From: Pyxicephalus adspersus | Taxonomy: Eukaryota > Chordata > Amphibia > Anura > Pyxicephalidae | Assembly: GCF_032062135.1 (NCBI RefSeq) | Contig: NC_092859.1 | Span: 24,901,598-24,965,597 of the forward strand | Direction of reading: 5' to 3' | Length of the DNA: 64,000 nt | Shown: positions 54,715 through 64,000 of the stretch, piece after piece | How the letters are laid out: every line of letters starts with the position of its first letter | Position numbering within the stretch: the first letter of the stretch is position 1 | The notes under the pieces: model-generated | What the model saw: only the letters and a program-made list of their open reading frames with translations | Told to the model about the DNA's origin: nothing | Databases searched by the model: none | Program-made: the position numbers and the translations under genes

Positions 54715-55062
54715 GGCATAGGCAAACTACGGCCCGCAGGCCGTATACGGCCCAATGGGGATGTTTCTCCGCCCCTTTGGTAGTTCCGCGGTGCCACCCC
54801 GAGCAGAAGAAGGACCCCGTCGGGGGGGGGGCGCACCAGCCAGAGCCAATGTCCCTGGATCTAAACCTGCTATATGAGAGTGCGCGGATTGTGTCACCCC
54901 ACACAACCCACCCACTCTCCCATCGCAAGCTCAGATCTGCAATGGGAGAGTGGGCAGTGTTATGCCATCATGAGGTCATGTCCCATGATGGCATAACCCC
55001 TCTACCATCGACCCGTCCCCTCTGGCATTTTTTTTTTCAGATTGTGGCCCACATTGAACATG
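54715..55062. mobile_element. hAT-like fragment
   Basis: CAGGCATAGGCAAACTACGG followed by CCCGCAGGCCGTATACGGCC resembles hAT termini; GATTGTGGCCCACATT at 55039-55054 may be the remnant of the other end. A G-rich run (GTCGGGGGGGGGGCG) lies at 54819-54833. It is GC-rich compared with its surroundings. Confidence 0.4.
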
Positions 55063-55512
55063 CATGATATTGAATCTGTTGGTATGGAAGTGTATGTGTA
55101 GACAGAATATGTCCCTGCTTGATTTAATGACATCACTTATTGACCTCATCTTGCCTTGATATAACAGAAATATTTTTTATTTTATTAGTTGTCACCTCTG
55201 AGCAGGCCTAGAATTATCTCACTGTTTGAAGAAGCGGAGGAGTATTTAGAATAAAACTTTTTGCTCATGTTTTAACAGGCTCCCTTTTCTTCTCCGAGCA
55301 GCTGGTAGTGTCGGAGAAGTGCCCAGCCCCAACACCGTCATCTTCCACACTATCAACCAAGTAGAGACTGGCAGAGCCAGACCCAGATCCCAAAACAGAA
55401 GACTTCTGTATGATGTGATGACAGCACCCAGTCTCACTGTACGCACAAACACACACCACAGATGGCTGCCAGGGTATTACTGTATTGCTCAGTTTCTCAG
55501 TTTACTCATTCA
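55063..55512. other. Intergenic, no gene seen
   Basis: Unique-looking sequence. TTTTAACAG before GCTCCC at 55271-55285 resembles a splice acceptor, but the sequence after it has no convincing coding frame. Confidence 0.5.
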
Positions 55513-56771
55513 GTATACCATCTCCCAAAAGATAAGAAAATAATAGTTTAACTTTCCTAAATGATTCAGTGTTCTATTACATGGTCAAGGATAAATATAG
55601 AAGTGTTAAAGTGAACTTGTCATGGGACTTCTAAAACTTATGCCTGTGATTATTTTTTATACCATGCCTTGCTTTAATAGGCAAAATAGGAAAGTTTTCC
55701 AACACTTCTAAACACCTTAAAGCAACGCTTCAGTTTAAATTTAAAACAGTGCATCTTATTATGTGCATGCCCCATTAAATCCCTCATACTTTTTTGGAGT
55801 GGATTTCATTTCAAGACAACCCTTGCTCACTGGAGGAATTGTTCTTTTTGCAGAGGTCTTATACCCTATCTGCTTAGTAAAAGTAACCTGAAAAAAATAT
55901 ATGCTCCCTCCACTCTTCCTTGGTCTCCGCCATGTCCCATAATGTTCCAGGCATCCCAGTTTCCTTTATTGGGCCTGATTTCTTAAAGCTCCCAAGGCTG
56001 GAGAGGATACACTTTCCTTTCATCAATGAAGCTGGGTGATCCAGCAAACCTGAAATGAATCTAGTCTAGGATTCAAAAAATTTTTCTAGGAAATAATGAT
56101 GAAAGTGTCGCCTCTCCAGTTTTGGTGAGCTTTCATAAATCAGGCCCATTATCTCTGATACCCTCCACAATCAGTGGTGTTTCCATGTATCCCTGCCAAG
56201 CTCATGCACCCTGATGATTGGAGAGCTATATATGTTGGAGCCCTGCAGAGATAATAGCATGATTTGTAAATACTGTACTAGCAAGCTGTAGGGTTTTTTA
56301 TTTAGGATGTGGCTACTGTAAAGATAAAAGTTGTCTAATCTAAATTCTGCTCAGAGTTAAAATCTTTAACATAACCCGTTTACATTCTCCTTTTTTGTCA
56401 TTTAAGTTATAACTACACTTTAGGAAGTAAAAGTGTTGGTTAAACATCCTTATAGATTACATAATTTAAACACTTCCCTCCCTTAATACACTAACCCCCT
56501 CAGCATTTTCATTTGTTCTGGGAGAACACAACCCAAAACTGAACATTTTCTTTTCTTTCTAATAGCTTAAATAAAAGTAGTGAAAAATCAAAACTGTCCA
56601 TGAAAAGAAAATGAGACCCTACACTTTAAGGGTCATGTCATATAAGTAATTTTGTAGCCATTACAGAATTGCCCTACCTGGTTTTTGATTCCAGGATGAA
56701 ATGCATTGCAGTCACAGACCTGTGTTGCTGTAATTCCAGCAACTTTTTTGCTCAGTTGCTGATTACTTTCT
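55513..56771 (+). repeat. Direct repeat copy 2 (1,259 bp)
   Basis: Constant offset of 3,257 bases from 52256-53514 at both ends, so no net indel. It includes its own copy of the GGGCCTGATT element. Flanks differ completely from those of copy 1. Confidence 0.95.
55971..56147. mobile_element. Palindromic MITE, GGGCCTGATT family, copy 2
   Basis: Duplicate of the element at 52714-52890, carried inside direct-repeat copy 2. Confidence 0.7.
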
Positions 56772-58459
56772 TTAATTTGTTTAGTACTTACTCAAAGTTC
56801 TGCAGCAGGGACAAATATAGCAATTCAAATTTAAAACCTAAAACTTTTACACTTGATTCAAACTTTAAATAAAAAAAACAAGCTATAATGAAAAAAAAAA
56901 AACCATTAGCAAAAGCTGCTCCTGAACTGAAACAAAGGTTATTGGTGTGCACTTTTTTGGCATTAGCAATCATTCCACAGTTATTACACAGCCTTCTTTC
57001 ACACCCTATAGACATTTTCTAGCTTTCTAGGCCGGTTGCAAGTCACCAATCCTGCTCTGTAGAGGAATTTAAGCTGCAGAGGAGCCTCTGGGATGGCTGC
57101 GAGGTGTCCGAAAGTTCAGAGGAGATGAGTCAATTATGATTCAAACCTTTGCAGTGTAGAATTGTGCAATTCTCTTTCTGTCTTACTTTACCGGCAGTAA
57201 AGTAAATGGACTCAAAGTCTTTGAATTGATAATATTTTATGTGACAGACAGATAATTGCAACCTTTCTGGACAACTTTGAAATGAACAAACAGCTGTTCG
57301 AATTACCAGAGAAATTCCACTGTCCTGTATTATTACACCAGTCCTGCAAGCTTAGTATTATTTTACCCACTACTGGATGTACATGTACATCATCTTTAAC
57401 AGTTGAGAGCATTATAGGGGCTATCTTGCTGTCCTTCTGAAAATGTTTTTTGTCTGGTTTTTATTGCCTCAGCACTTTCTGGAACACTGATCAAGAAGTA
57501 TGCAGGTCAAATGTTTTTAGAATAGAAAACTGCCTAAATACTTCCTTACTATAGTTTTTGAGTAAAATTGAGTCTTCAGTAACTTTACTGTATCAATAAA
57601 TGTATCTTCTGTTGCAATGTACAGCAGCTGTATCAATATTTAGGTATAGGAGAAAGAAGAAAAAGATATGACCCTACCTAAATTGTCAATTTGAGATAAC
57701 TGCCAACTCCAAAATGGTTCAAATAACAAAAAAGGACAGCCAAGACAGGGTTTTTTTTGGCATTTAATAGATATATATTTTTTTACTCAAAATACAGCGA
57801 ATAAAGTGATGACAACAATCAATTCATAAAAAACAATAGTGAAAGTGTATAATCAAAACACAATTTTGGTGAGGCAGTCCCAAATGTTATAATTATAGGA
57901 TATGCCTTACTTTCTAGACACTTAATGTCTGACTAAATGGTTGCAACAGTCATATATGCTCCAAAAACTCTGTCCCGACGCGTTTCACCATTAGACTTTA
58001 TCAGGGGGTACAAATAGAGACTGTCAGAGCAATACCTAATTGAGAACACAGATCTCCTCTCAATGGAAAGAAATTGCTGAAAAAGACGTTTACAGAAGCT
58101 GTCAGCCGTAACTTGCTTAATGGTATAGAAGTATGACGGTTCCAAGGTGGTTGGTACTGAGATTAGTTTCCCTTAGGGGACTGTCAGTAGTAAGCATGCA
58201 GTTAAACCAGAAAAAAAACAGCTGGATCTCGTATTCCCAATGTCAGAGCCTTTATTTGTATCATTATTTAGAAAAGCTCTACCTTTTTATAATTAAAAAA
58301 AGTCACCCTTAAAGCGGAACTAAAATAAAATTGTGAGCAGGCGGGTTACAAGATAGCAAACAAGTCCAAGGAAATACAGTGCATCAACATTTACACAATA
58401 CAGTAAATGCCATCATACATAACATCAATAGGAGATATTAGTGGTAATTACTAGGCATT
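56772..58459. other. Intergenic, no gene seen
   Basis: The segment near 57974-58010 (CCCGACGCGTTTCACCATTA and GACTTTATCAGGGGGTAC) is a motif I recall as common in amphibian repeats; its class is not known to me. Nothing else recognised. Confidence 0.45.
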
Positions 58460-58670
58460 GGGCCTGATTGTTTAAAGCCCTCCAAGGCTGGAGAAGATAG
58501 ACTTTCTTCAGTAAACCTGGGTGATTCAGCAAACCTGGAATGGATTTCTTCAAAGTAATTAGCTATTTGCTAGCAAATGTTTCAAGTCTTCGACCAGTTC
58601 CATTTCAGGTTTGCTGGATCACCCAGGTTCACTGATCAAAAGGGTATCCTCTCCAGCCTTGGAGAGGCCC
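58460..58670. mobile_element. Palindromic MITE, GGGCCTGATT family, copy 3
   Basis: GGGCCTGATTGTTTAAAGCC, CTCCAAGGCTGGAGAAGATA, AAACCTGGAATGGATTTC in the left arm; TTTCAGGTTTGCTGGATCAC and CTCTCCAGCCTTGGAGAG in the right arm. This is the best preserved palindrome of the four. Confidence 0.75.
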
Positions 58671-60301
58671 ATTGTACCATAATTAAGAGAAAAGGGGTGC
58701 AAGAGGTAGTAAAAGAGGGGTCTCAAGCAGTCCAGATCAGCAGTTAACATAGAAAAGGGGAATGCTAACTATCTTCAGAGGCCCTTTGCAAGAAAGGAAG
58801 TAGATTCAAGGAAATGTGTCAGGTTAGGTCCTGGTGCCTATAGTCTAGGGAATTCATGTACTGTAGCCAGTAAAAGAAAGTTTACCCAAATTCCCCTCCA
58901 GTACCACAGATACTTGCAGTGAGTTCTTCATGTACTTAATTTAGTTTACCTATTGAAACCACATCTGAATAGTAGGTGAGTGCAATTTCCTCCAATAAAG
59001 AAAAATACAGGATCATGCTGCACTTACCTAATGGTGAACCACAGGGATTTTTAGTTTCAGCAAGAACTTTTGAAAACTTTAACTTTTTACTACACATATT
59101 TCTTAAAACTGAAAACGAAATTCACACAAATAAAAAAGGACCATACTATGTGCTGTTGAGTGTACTTTTGAAATCAAAACCATTTGAACTTTAAGGAGAG
59201 AAATGAAAAAAAAGACAATTTTCAATTCTTTCTAGAAAAAGGAAGAAAATGAGACCACAGGTATTAAAAAAAACATACATAGATGTATTACTCCTGTCAC
59301 AGATTCCCATTTTTTGAACGGAGAGAGAGGATTGTTGCAGAAAATGTTCACATGTCAAGTGTTAATTATTAGAAATGGCAGGACGTGTTATAGAATGGGG
59401 CAATCTCAGCAAATGGCCATGGCCTCCCACCTTCTCCTGGGCTCCAACTGACTGAATGGTAGGAGTGAAAGACCAGAATTATAAAAATTTGGAGCCCCCC
59501 CCCCCTCACACACACACACACACTCACACACTCACACACTTTATATCTGCTCAGGGTCCCAATTTCTATAAAACCTTTTTTGCTTAATGCCAACTCCGTA
59601 ACACCCACCCCCACACAACCAACCATCCTGGATACTCTGGGACTGTGCCAGGTTTACAACACAAACTGGCTGACCTGTTGATCTGGGCTGGAGGACAGGG
59701 TTACTGACCTAATTCCTAATTATTTATGGACAGAGTCCAAAAATGAAACTACACATCTTGATAGCTTCAAAGTACATTTTTTACTAAGGAAGCACAAAAT
59801 GAAATCCATATTTTACAAGTACATTGCCAACCACAGTGATAGGCTACAGTGGTGCTCCCTACCCCATTCCAAAAAAATCTATAGCGTTTTTTCTCATTTG
59901 CCATACCAATAGATTCCTATTACGGTTTATGGATTTGTTTCATCAGACTTTCCAGGAATGATCATTTGTTAAATTTTAACACCTTTTTGGGTGCTTGCAT
60001 ACTCTTACCAGTATATTCTGTTTCAGAACAAACAATAGTACATTTACATTCATAGACACTTTTTAAAACATACTTCTCAAGTGTTACATATTTGGACTGG
60101 TAATCAGAATAGTCAGCACCTTTTTTATTTTATTTTGTATTTCCTTTTTTACTTGCTGATAGCTGATATATCAATTCATATTATGTTATGTTGCTTTATG
60201 AAGAAACTCTCTACCCAAGGTCACTAACAATCAACCATTTCTAAACTATTTCTATCACTAACAATCAGCTTTTTCTTATATAATATAGTTTATATAATAT
60301 A
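58671..60301. other. Intergenic, no gene seen
   Basis: Includes a C10 and CA/CACACT microsatellite at 59495-59540. No coding sequence recognised. Confidence 0.55.
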
Positions 60302-60590
60302 GCCAGGACACTATCTGCATGGAGTTTGCAAGTTCTCCTCCTGACTGTGTGGGTTTCCCCTGGGTCTTCCGGTTTCCTCCCACATCCCAAAAACATGCAG
60401 TAAGGTTAATTGGCTACCCCCCAAAATTGACCTTAGACTGAAATAAAAGACATATTACTATAGTAGGGACATTCGATTGTGAGTCCCTTTGAGGGACAGC
60501 TAGCGGCATGACTATGGACTTTGTACAGCACTGCATAATATGATGGCACTATATAAATACTGCGTAATAATATAAATAATAATAAAGTCT
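60302..60590 (+). mobile_element. V-SINE-like element lacking the tRNA-like head
   Basis: CTGCATGGAGTTTGCAAGTT, CTCCTGACTGTGTGGGTTTC, CCCACATCCCAAAAACATGC, TTAGACTG, GATTGTGAGTCCCTTTGAGG and ACAGCACTGCATAATATGAT, ending GGCACTATATAAATACTG. Confidence 0.65.
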
Positions 60591-60928
60591 ATTTCAGTAA
60601 GTGTTAGGTCTGTGGACTACCAGTGTCAATAACAACAAGAACTTTGCTATTCATTTTAACTATTTTACCAGTCTATTTCCAGTGCCCGCTGTAACTGCTG
60701 ACACAAAACAGGAAGTATGATCAACTTTTTAACATTTAAAGTACATTTTTTGATATAGGCAAGTCCTTTAACCCTTTGCAAATTTTGCTTAAGAAAACAT
60801 AGAGTTACCAAACCTTTGACAATGTAGTTCCTGCCACCAAGTAGTCCTAAAAATACTTAGGAACAGGTCTAGTTCACAAAACAAAGGGGTGAGCATATAT
60901 ACATAGCACAGCTCAGTCATTAAACATA

Positions 60929-61240
60929 GGGCATGGTGGCTCAGAGGTTAGCACCCTAGCACTTTGCAGTGCTAGGTCCCAGGTTTGAATCTCAGTCAAG
61001 GAACTATCTGCATGGAGTTTGCAAGTTCTCCCCGTGTTTGTGTGGGTTTCCTCCCACATTCCGAAACATGCAGTTAGGTTAATTGGCTTCACCCAAAAAT
61101 TGACCTTAGACTGTGGTAATGACATATGACTACGGTAGGGACATTAGATTGTGAGCCCCTTTGAGGGACAGATAGGGACATGACTATGATTTGTAAAGCA
61201 CTGTGTAATATGTATGGATGTATTTATAATAATACATAAT
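60929..61240 (+). mobile_element. V-SINE-like element with tRNA-derived head
   Basis: The head GGTGGCTCAGAGGTTAGCAC resembles a tRNA A box and GGTTTGAATCTC a B box (near 60980-60995). Then come CTGCATGGAGTTTGCAAGTT, CTCCCCGTGTTTGTGTGGGT and an L2-type tail AAGCACTGTGTAATATG. A Pol III promoter plus LINE tail is the standard SINE layout. Confidence 0.75.
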
Positions 61241-61279
61241 AGAAAATAATGCATTAACCTATATTACCACCCGATACAA

Positions 61280-61500
61280 GGGACCTGATTTATTTAAGCC
61301 TGGAGAAGATAGGCTGTCACGGGAGAACTTGGGTTATCCAGCAAACCTCAAATCAATCTGGTCTAGAACAAACAAGAAAACATTTGCCATCTAATAGCAA
61401 ATTATTTTTAAGGACTCCATTATAGGTTTAATAGATCACTTAGGTTCTCCCATGATAGTCTATTTTCTCCAGTCTTGGTGAGCTTTAATAAACTACACCC
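61280..61500. mobile_element. Palindromic MITE, GGGCCTGATT family, copy 4 (diverged)
   Basis: GGGACCTGATTTATTTAAGC, CTGGAGAAGATAGGCTGTCA and GAACTTGGGTTATCCAGCAA at the left; TTAGGTTCTCCCATGATAGT, CTATTTTCTCCAGTCTTGGT and GAGCTTTAATAAAC at the right. Confidence 0.6.
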
Positions 61501-63782
61501 AATATGCACAATATCTACGACTATGTATGTATACTAATTTGTTTAAAAAATTATCTTACTCAAAATTCAATAGAAGTGATACATTTTAAATAATCCTGAA
61601 TTAAGGCTGCTTAATTCATAGATTCCTGAAGCACACATTGACATGATCAGTGCCGGAATGAAAACTATTTAAATGTTAAGAGCTTAATTGCCTATGATTA
61701 GTGTTGATTTTCAGTTTCGGGCTGATTGCTAAATTGTTTTGCCTATCTGGCATTGGGTAAATGTTCATATAACCAAATACCTGCGCCATATGAGCTAACT
61801 TCATTTAGTTTGTTCTCTGTACATGATGGGTAGCCACTTTTTTTTTACTGTAAATAATGAGCAAGAAGTCTGTTGCCAAGGTATAAGGCTGTAACAGAAA
61901 CCCTATAACACTGGGACATTCAAGGTGTTAAAGAACAAATTTTTATAAGGTGTTTAGGAAAAAACTTTTATAATTCTTTACAATAGATTAAAGTCTAATA
62001 GCAAAATTACTTCTGGTCACACACTAATACGTTATTAATACAATTCCAAGCATAAGTGCATAACATACAGTATTACAATTCACTGATATTTACCAATAAA
62101 GTCCAAACATGGATGAGACAGAATAATTAGCTGTTTTTCTTTATTGTTGTTGGGCTAGTAGCTCCAATGAGTTTCATGCAGAATATTTCTTTAGGAGTGT
62201 AAGAAGGTAGAAGTAACCACATGTAACAATCCTATGCTCAATGTAACATGCCCCCCAAAAAAGGTCAAAGGCCATAAAGCCAGAATCTAAAAAAGTAGCC
62301 AGCAATTACATCAAATCAATGTGTGTGAAAGCTGAAAAAGTATACATGCATTATTCCACAAGGCCACGGGATAGCATCATTGTATACATACATGTGTGCC
62401 AATAGAAGTGTGCCAGCCAAGTTCATCTGTGTTTATGTGGGGGATCAGCCACGATGCAAAAAACCCACCAGCTGTCCTGGTAAGAGCTGATGCTCAAAGG
62501 AACACTCACCATTGCATACCTTGACAACAGGCTACAATTGACACAAACAGTAGTGAGCTATTACTAGTATACACAACAAGCAGTGGCTGCACTTTGTGGC
62601 AATTGTTCTCATAATAGCATAATTTGATCAATACTATATGTGATGTGAAAATTAAAGATGGAAAGAAGTAATGGAAAAAGTTTTGATGCCACCACAAAAA
62701 ATACAAAATTAGGAAAGCACAGCACAGGTAATAAACCAAAAACATATTGAGAACTGTGGCCTCTATACCCCACTTCTCACCTAACATGGAATCCTACATC
62801 CTTAAAACAGACCTATCCAGTAAACATCTGATGAAACCCTTCTCCTCTATATATCAAAATCTAAAAAAAAAAAAAAACCTCAATTCCAAAAATCCAAGGC
62901 CCCTTAAAGGCTTTCCCTGGCAAGAAATTAAAAATTTACCTCTTTTGTAACTTGCATTGGCAAACCGGATTACAAAAAAAATCACAGAGTAAAGTCCCTT
63001 ATAAAAACTATTACTTTCAGAAGCATTCATTTTATATTGCACTCAGTTATTTCTCTCAGTGACCCCTACTGTATAGTAAAAGATTGATGGTAAGTATTTA
63101 CATTATTCTTTTTTTCTTGGCTGGTAACTTAGTTCCTGTTGACATGACCCCAGAACTCTGTTTACCAAGAGCCTTTTCCCTACGTGATGTGTGTTGGCAG
63201 GTTCATTGGAATCAATTCCACAATACTGTTTTGTAGAGAAGTAAATCAATGGGAGTCATGGGAGTACTAAACAAATTTGGGTTTGTTTGGTTACAAGCGG
63301 TGACTTATCACCTTGCTAGGGATATTTTTCTTAGCTTTGTAAATGTGGCGAAATGTTACCTTTGTGAAGAATACCCAGTCACATACAAGAAGATCTAAAA
63401 AAAACAAAAACAGGATTTTTTCTTGCACATAATTGGATGGGTAAATGTCCCTTTTAAGGGGATAATTCACATATTTCCCAAGTAAATCAGCCCCAATGTG
63501 TATGTGCAGAATAGGGGGGCTGCTTTAGTATACTTTAGTATTCCCCATCAATTTTCTTCTTTGAGCAACAGAAAACATTAGGTATGGAAGGGGAGGTCAC
63601 ATGAGTAGGAGATGGCCCAGCACAGACAAAATGTAGACATTACTAGAAGAAGAGAATGATATGATGTAGAAGGAGGGAGGGGGCTTTGCTAGATAATTGT
63701 GCTCTTACCTACAATTTTTAGTGACATGATTTCTTAAAGTTTGGTAACTGAGTTGATTTAAAGTAAAAATTGTAACCTCTTT
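61501..63782. other. Intergenic, no gene seen
   Basis: AT-rich sequence with an A14 tract at 62863-62876 and no recognised element or coding exon. Confidence 0.55.
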
Positions 63783-63904
63783 CTGTCAGGGTCCTCTCCT
63801 CCTCCTGTGCCACTGTCTATATCCGTCATTTGCAACCTCTATTTATTGCACAGCGCTGCATTATATGTTGGCGCTATATAAATACAGTTTATTAATAATA
63901 TTAT
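63783..63904 (+). mobile_element. L2-like LINE 3' end fragment
   Basis: GTCAGGGTCCTCTCCTCCTC, GTCATTTGCAACCTCTATTT, ACAGCGCTGCATTATATGTT and GGCGCTATATAAATACAG, with a TTAATAATATTA tail. Confidence 0.6.
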
Positions 63905-64000
63905 TTTCATTTTCCCTTTTTGGCTGAATTGCTTTATTGTACCTAATACAGTCAGAGGGAAAATCACCATGATTATGTTCAAGACATTCACACATTAGGA

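Noticed and set aside
55271..55400. Possible coding exon after TTTTAACAG
   Set aside because: The frame stops early, there is no partner exon, and no similarity was recognised.
52256..56771. LTR retrotransposon with 1,259-bp LTRs
   Set aside because: Copies do not begin TG or end CA, no primer-binding site or polypurine tract, no coding sequence in the 2 kb between, and flanks show no target duplication.
60929..61000. Possible tRNA gene
   Set aside because: A- and B-box-like motifs are present, but no cloverleaf can be completed and the SINE body and tail follow directly.

Overview
The window is vertebrate nuclear DNA, most likely from a frog. It has AT-rich introns tens of kilobases long, GT-AG splice sites and a CpG-rich promoter. 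Its repeats match my memory of amphibian genomes: L2-like LINE 3' ends, a tRNA-derived V-SINE-like family, and many short terminal-inverted-repeat elements. The frog assignment is inference; no species can be named from the sequence.

One gene can be supported: the 5' part of WNK1 (With-No-lysine kinase 1), on the minus strand. Exon 1 (coding 44252-43752), exon 2 (7300-7128), exon 3 (3751-3531) and exon 4 (2086-1929) join in frame into 351 codons. They cover a short N-terminal region and most of the kinase domain, including the WNK hallmarks: lysine in the glycine-rich strand, cysteine at the usual lysine position, [11 protein letters not shown] and the SFAKS activation loop. Intron 1 is 36.5 kb, introns 2 and 3 are 3.4 and 1.4 kb, and intron 4 runs off the left edge. 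Exon 5 onward is outside the window. The exon is followed upstream by a CpG-rich promoter and then by about 800 bp with roughly 18 GC-box/KLF-type motifs, all in one orientation.

The rest is intron or intergenic DNA holding repeats. Intron 1 contains a decayed Tc1/mariner-type transposase (about 7690-8065), several non-autonomous DNA elements (14.5, 19.2, 23.3, 24.6, 25.2, 30.3 and 39.3 kb), two hAT-like elements each inserted inside another repeat (16.5 and 32.6 kb), and a degenerate minisatellite just inside intron 1 next to exon 1 (42.1-43.6 kb). Upstream of the promoter (45.3-64 kb) I see no protein-coding gene. That region holds LINE and SINE pieces, a 48.7 kb palindromic element, a 696-bp assembly gap flanked by a 39-bp minisatellite, and two nearly identical 1,259-bp direct repeats (52.3 and 55.5 kb). 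It also has four copies of a palindromic element with GGGCCTGATT-type ends.

I found no undescribed multi-gene system. The points most worth checking are the one-orientation GC-box array, the 1.26-kb duplication, the nested transposon insertions with empty sites in the same window, an unusual glycine in the WNK1 alphaC helix, and inverted repeats that bracket exon 1.
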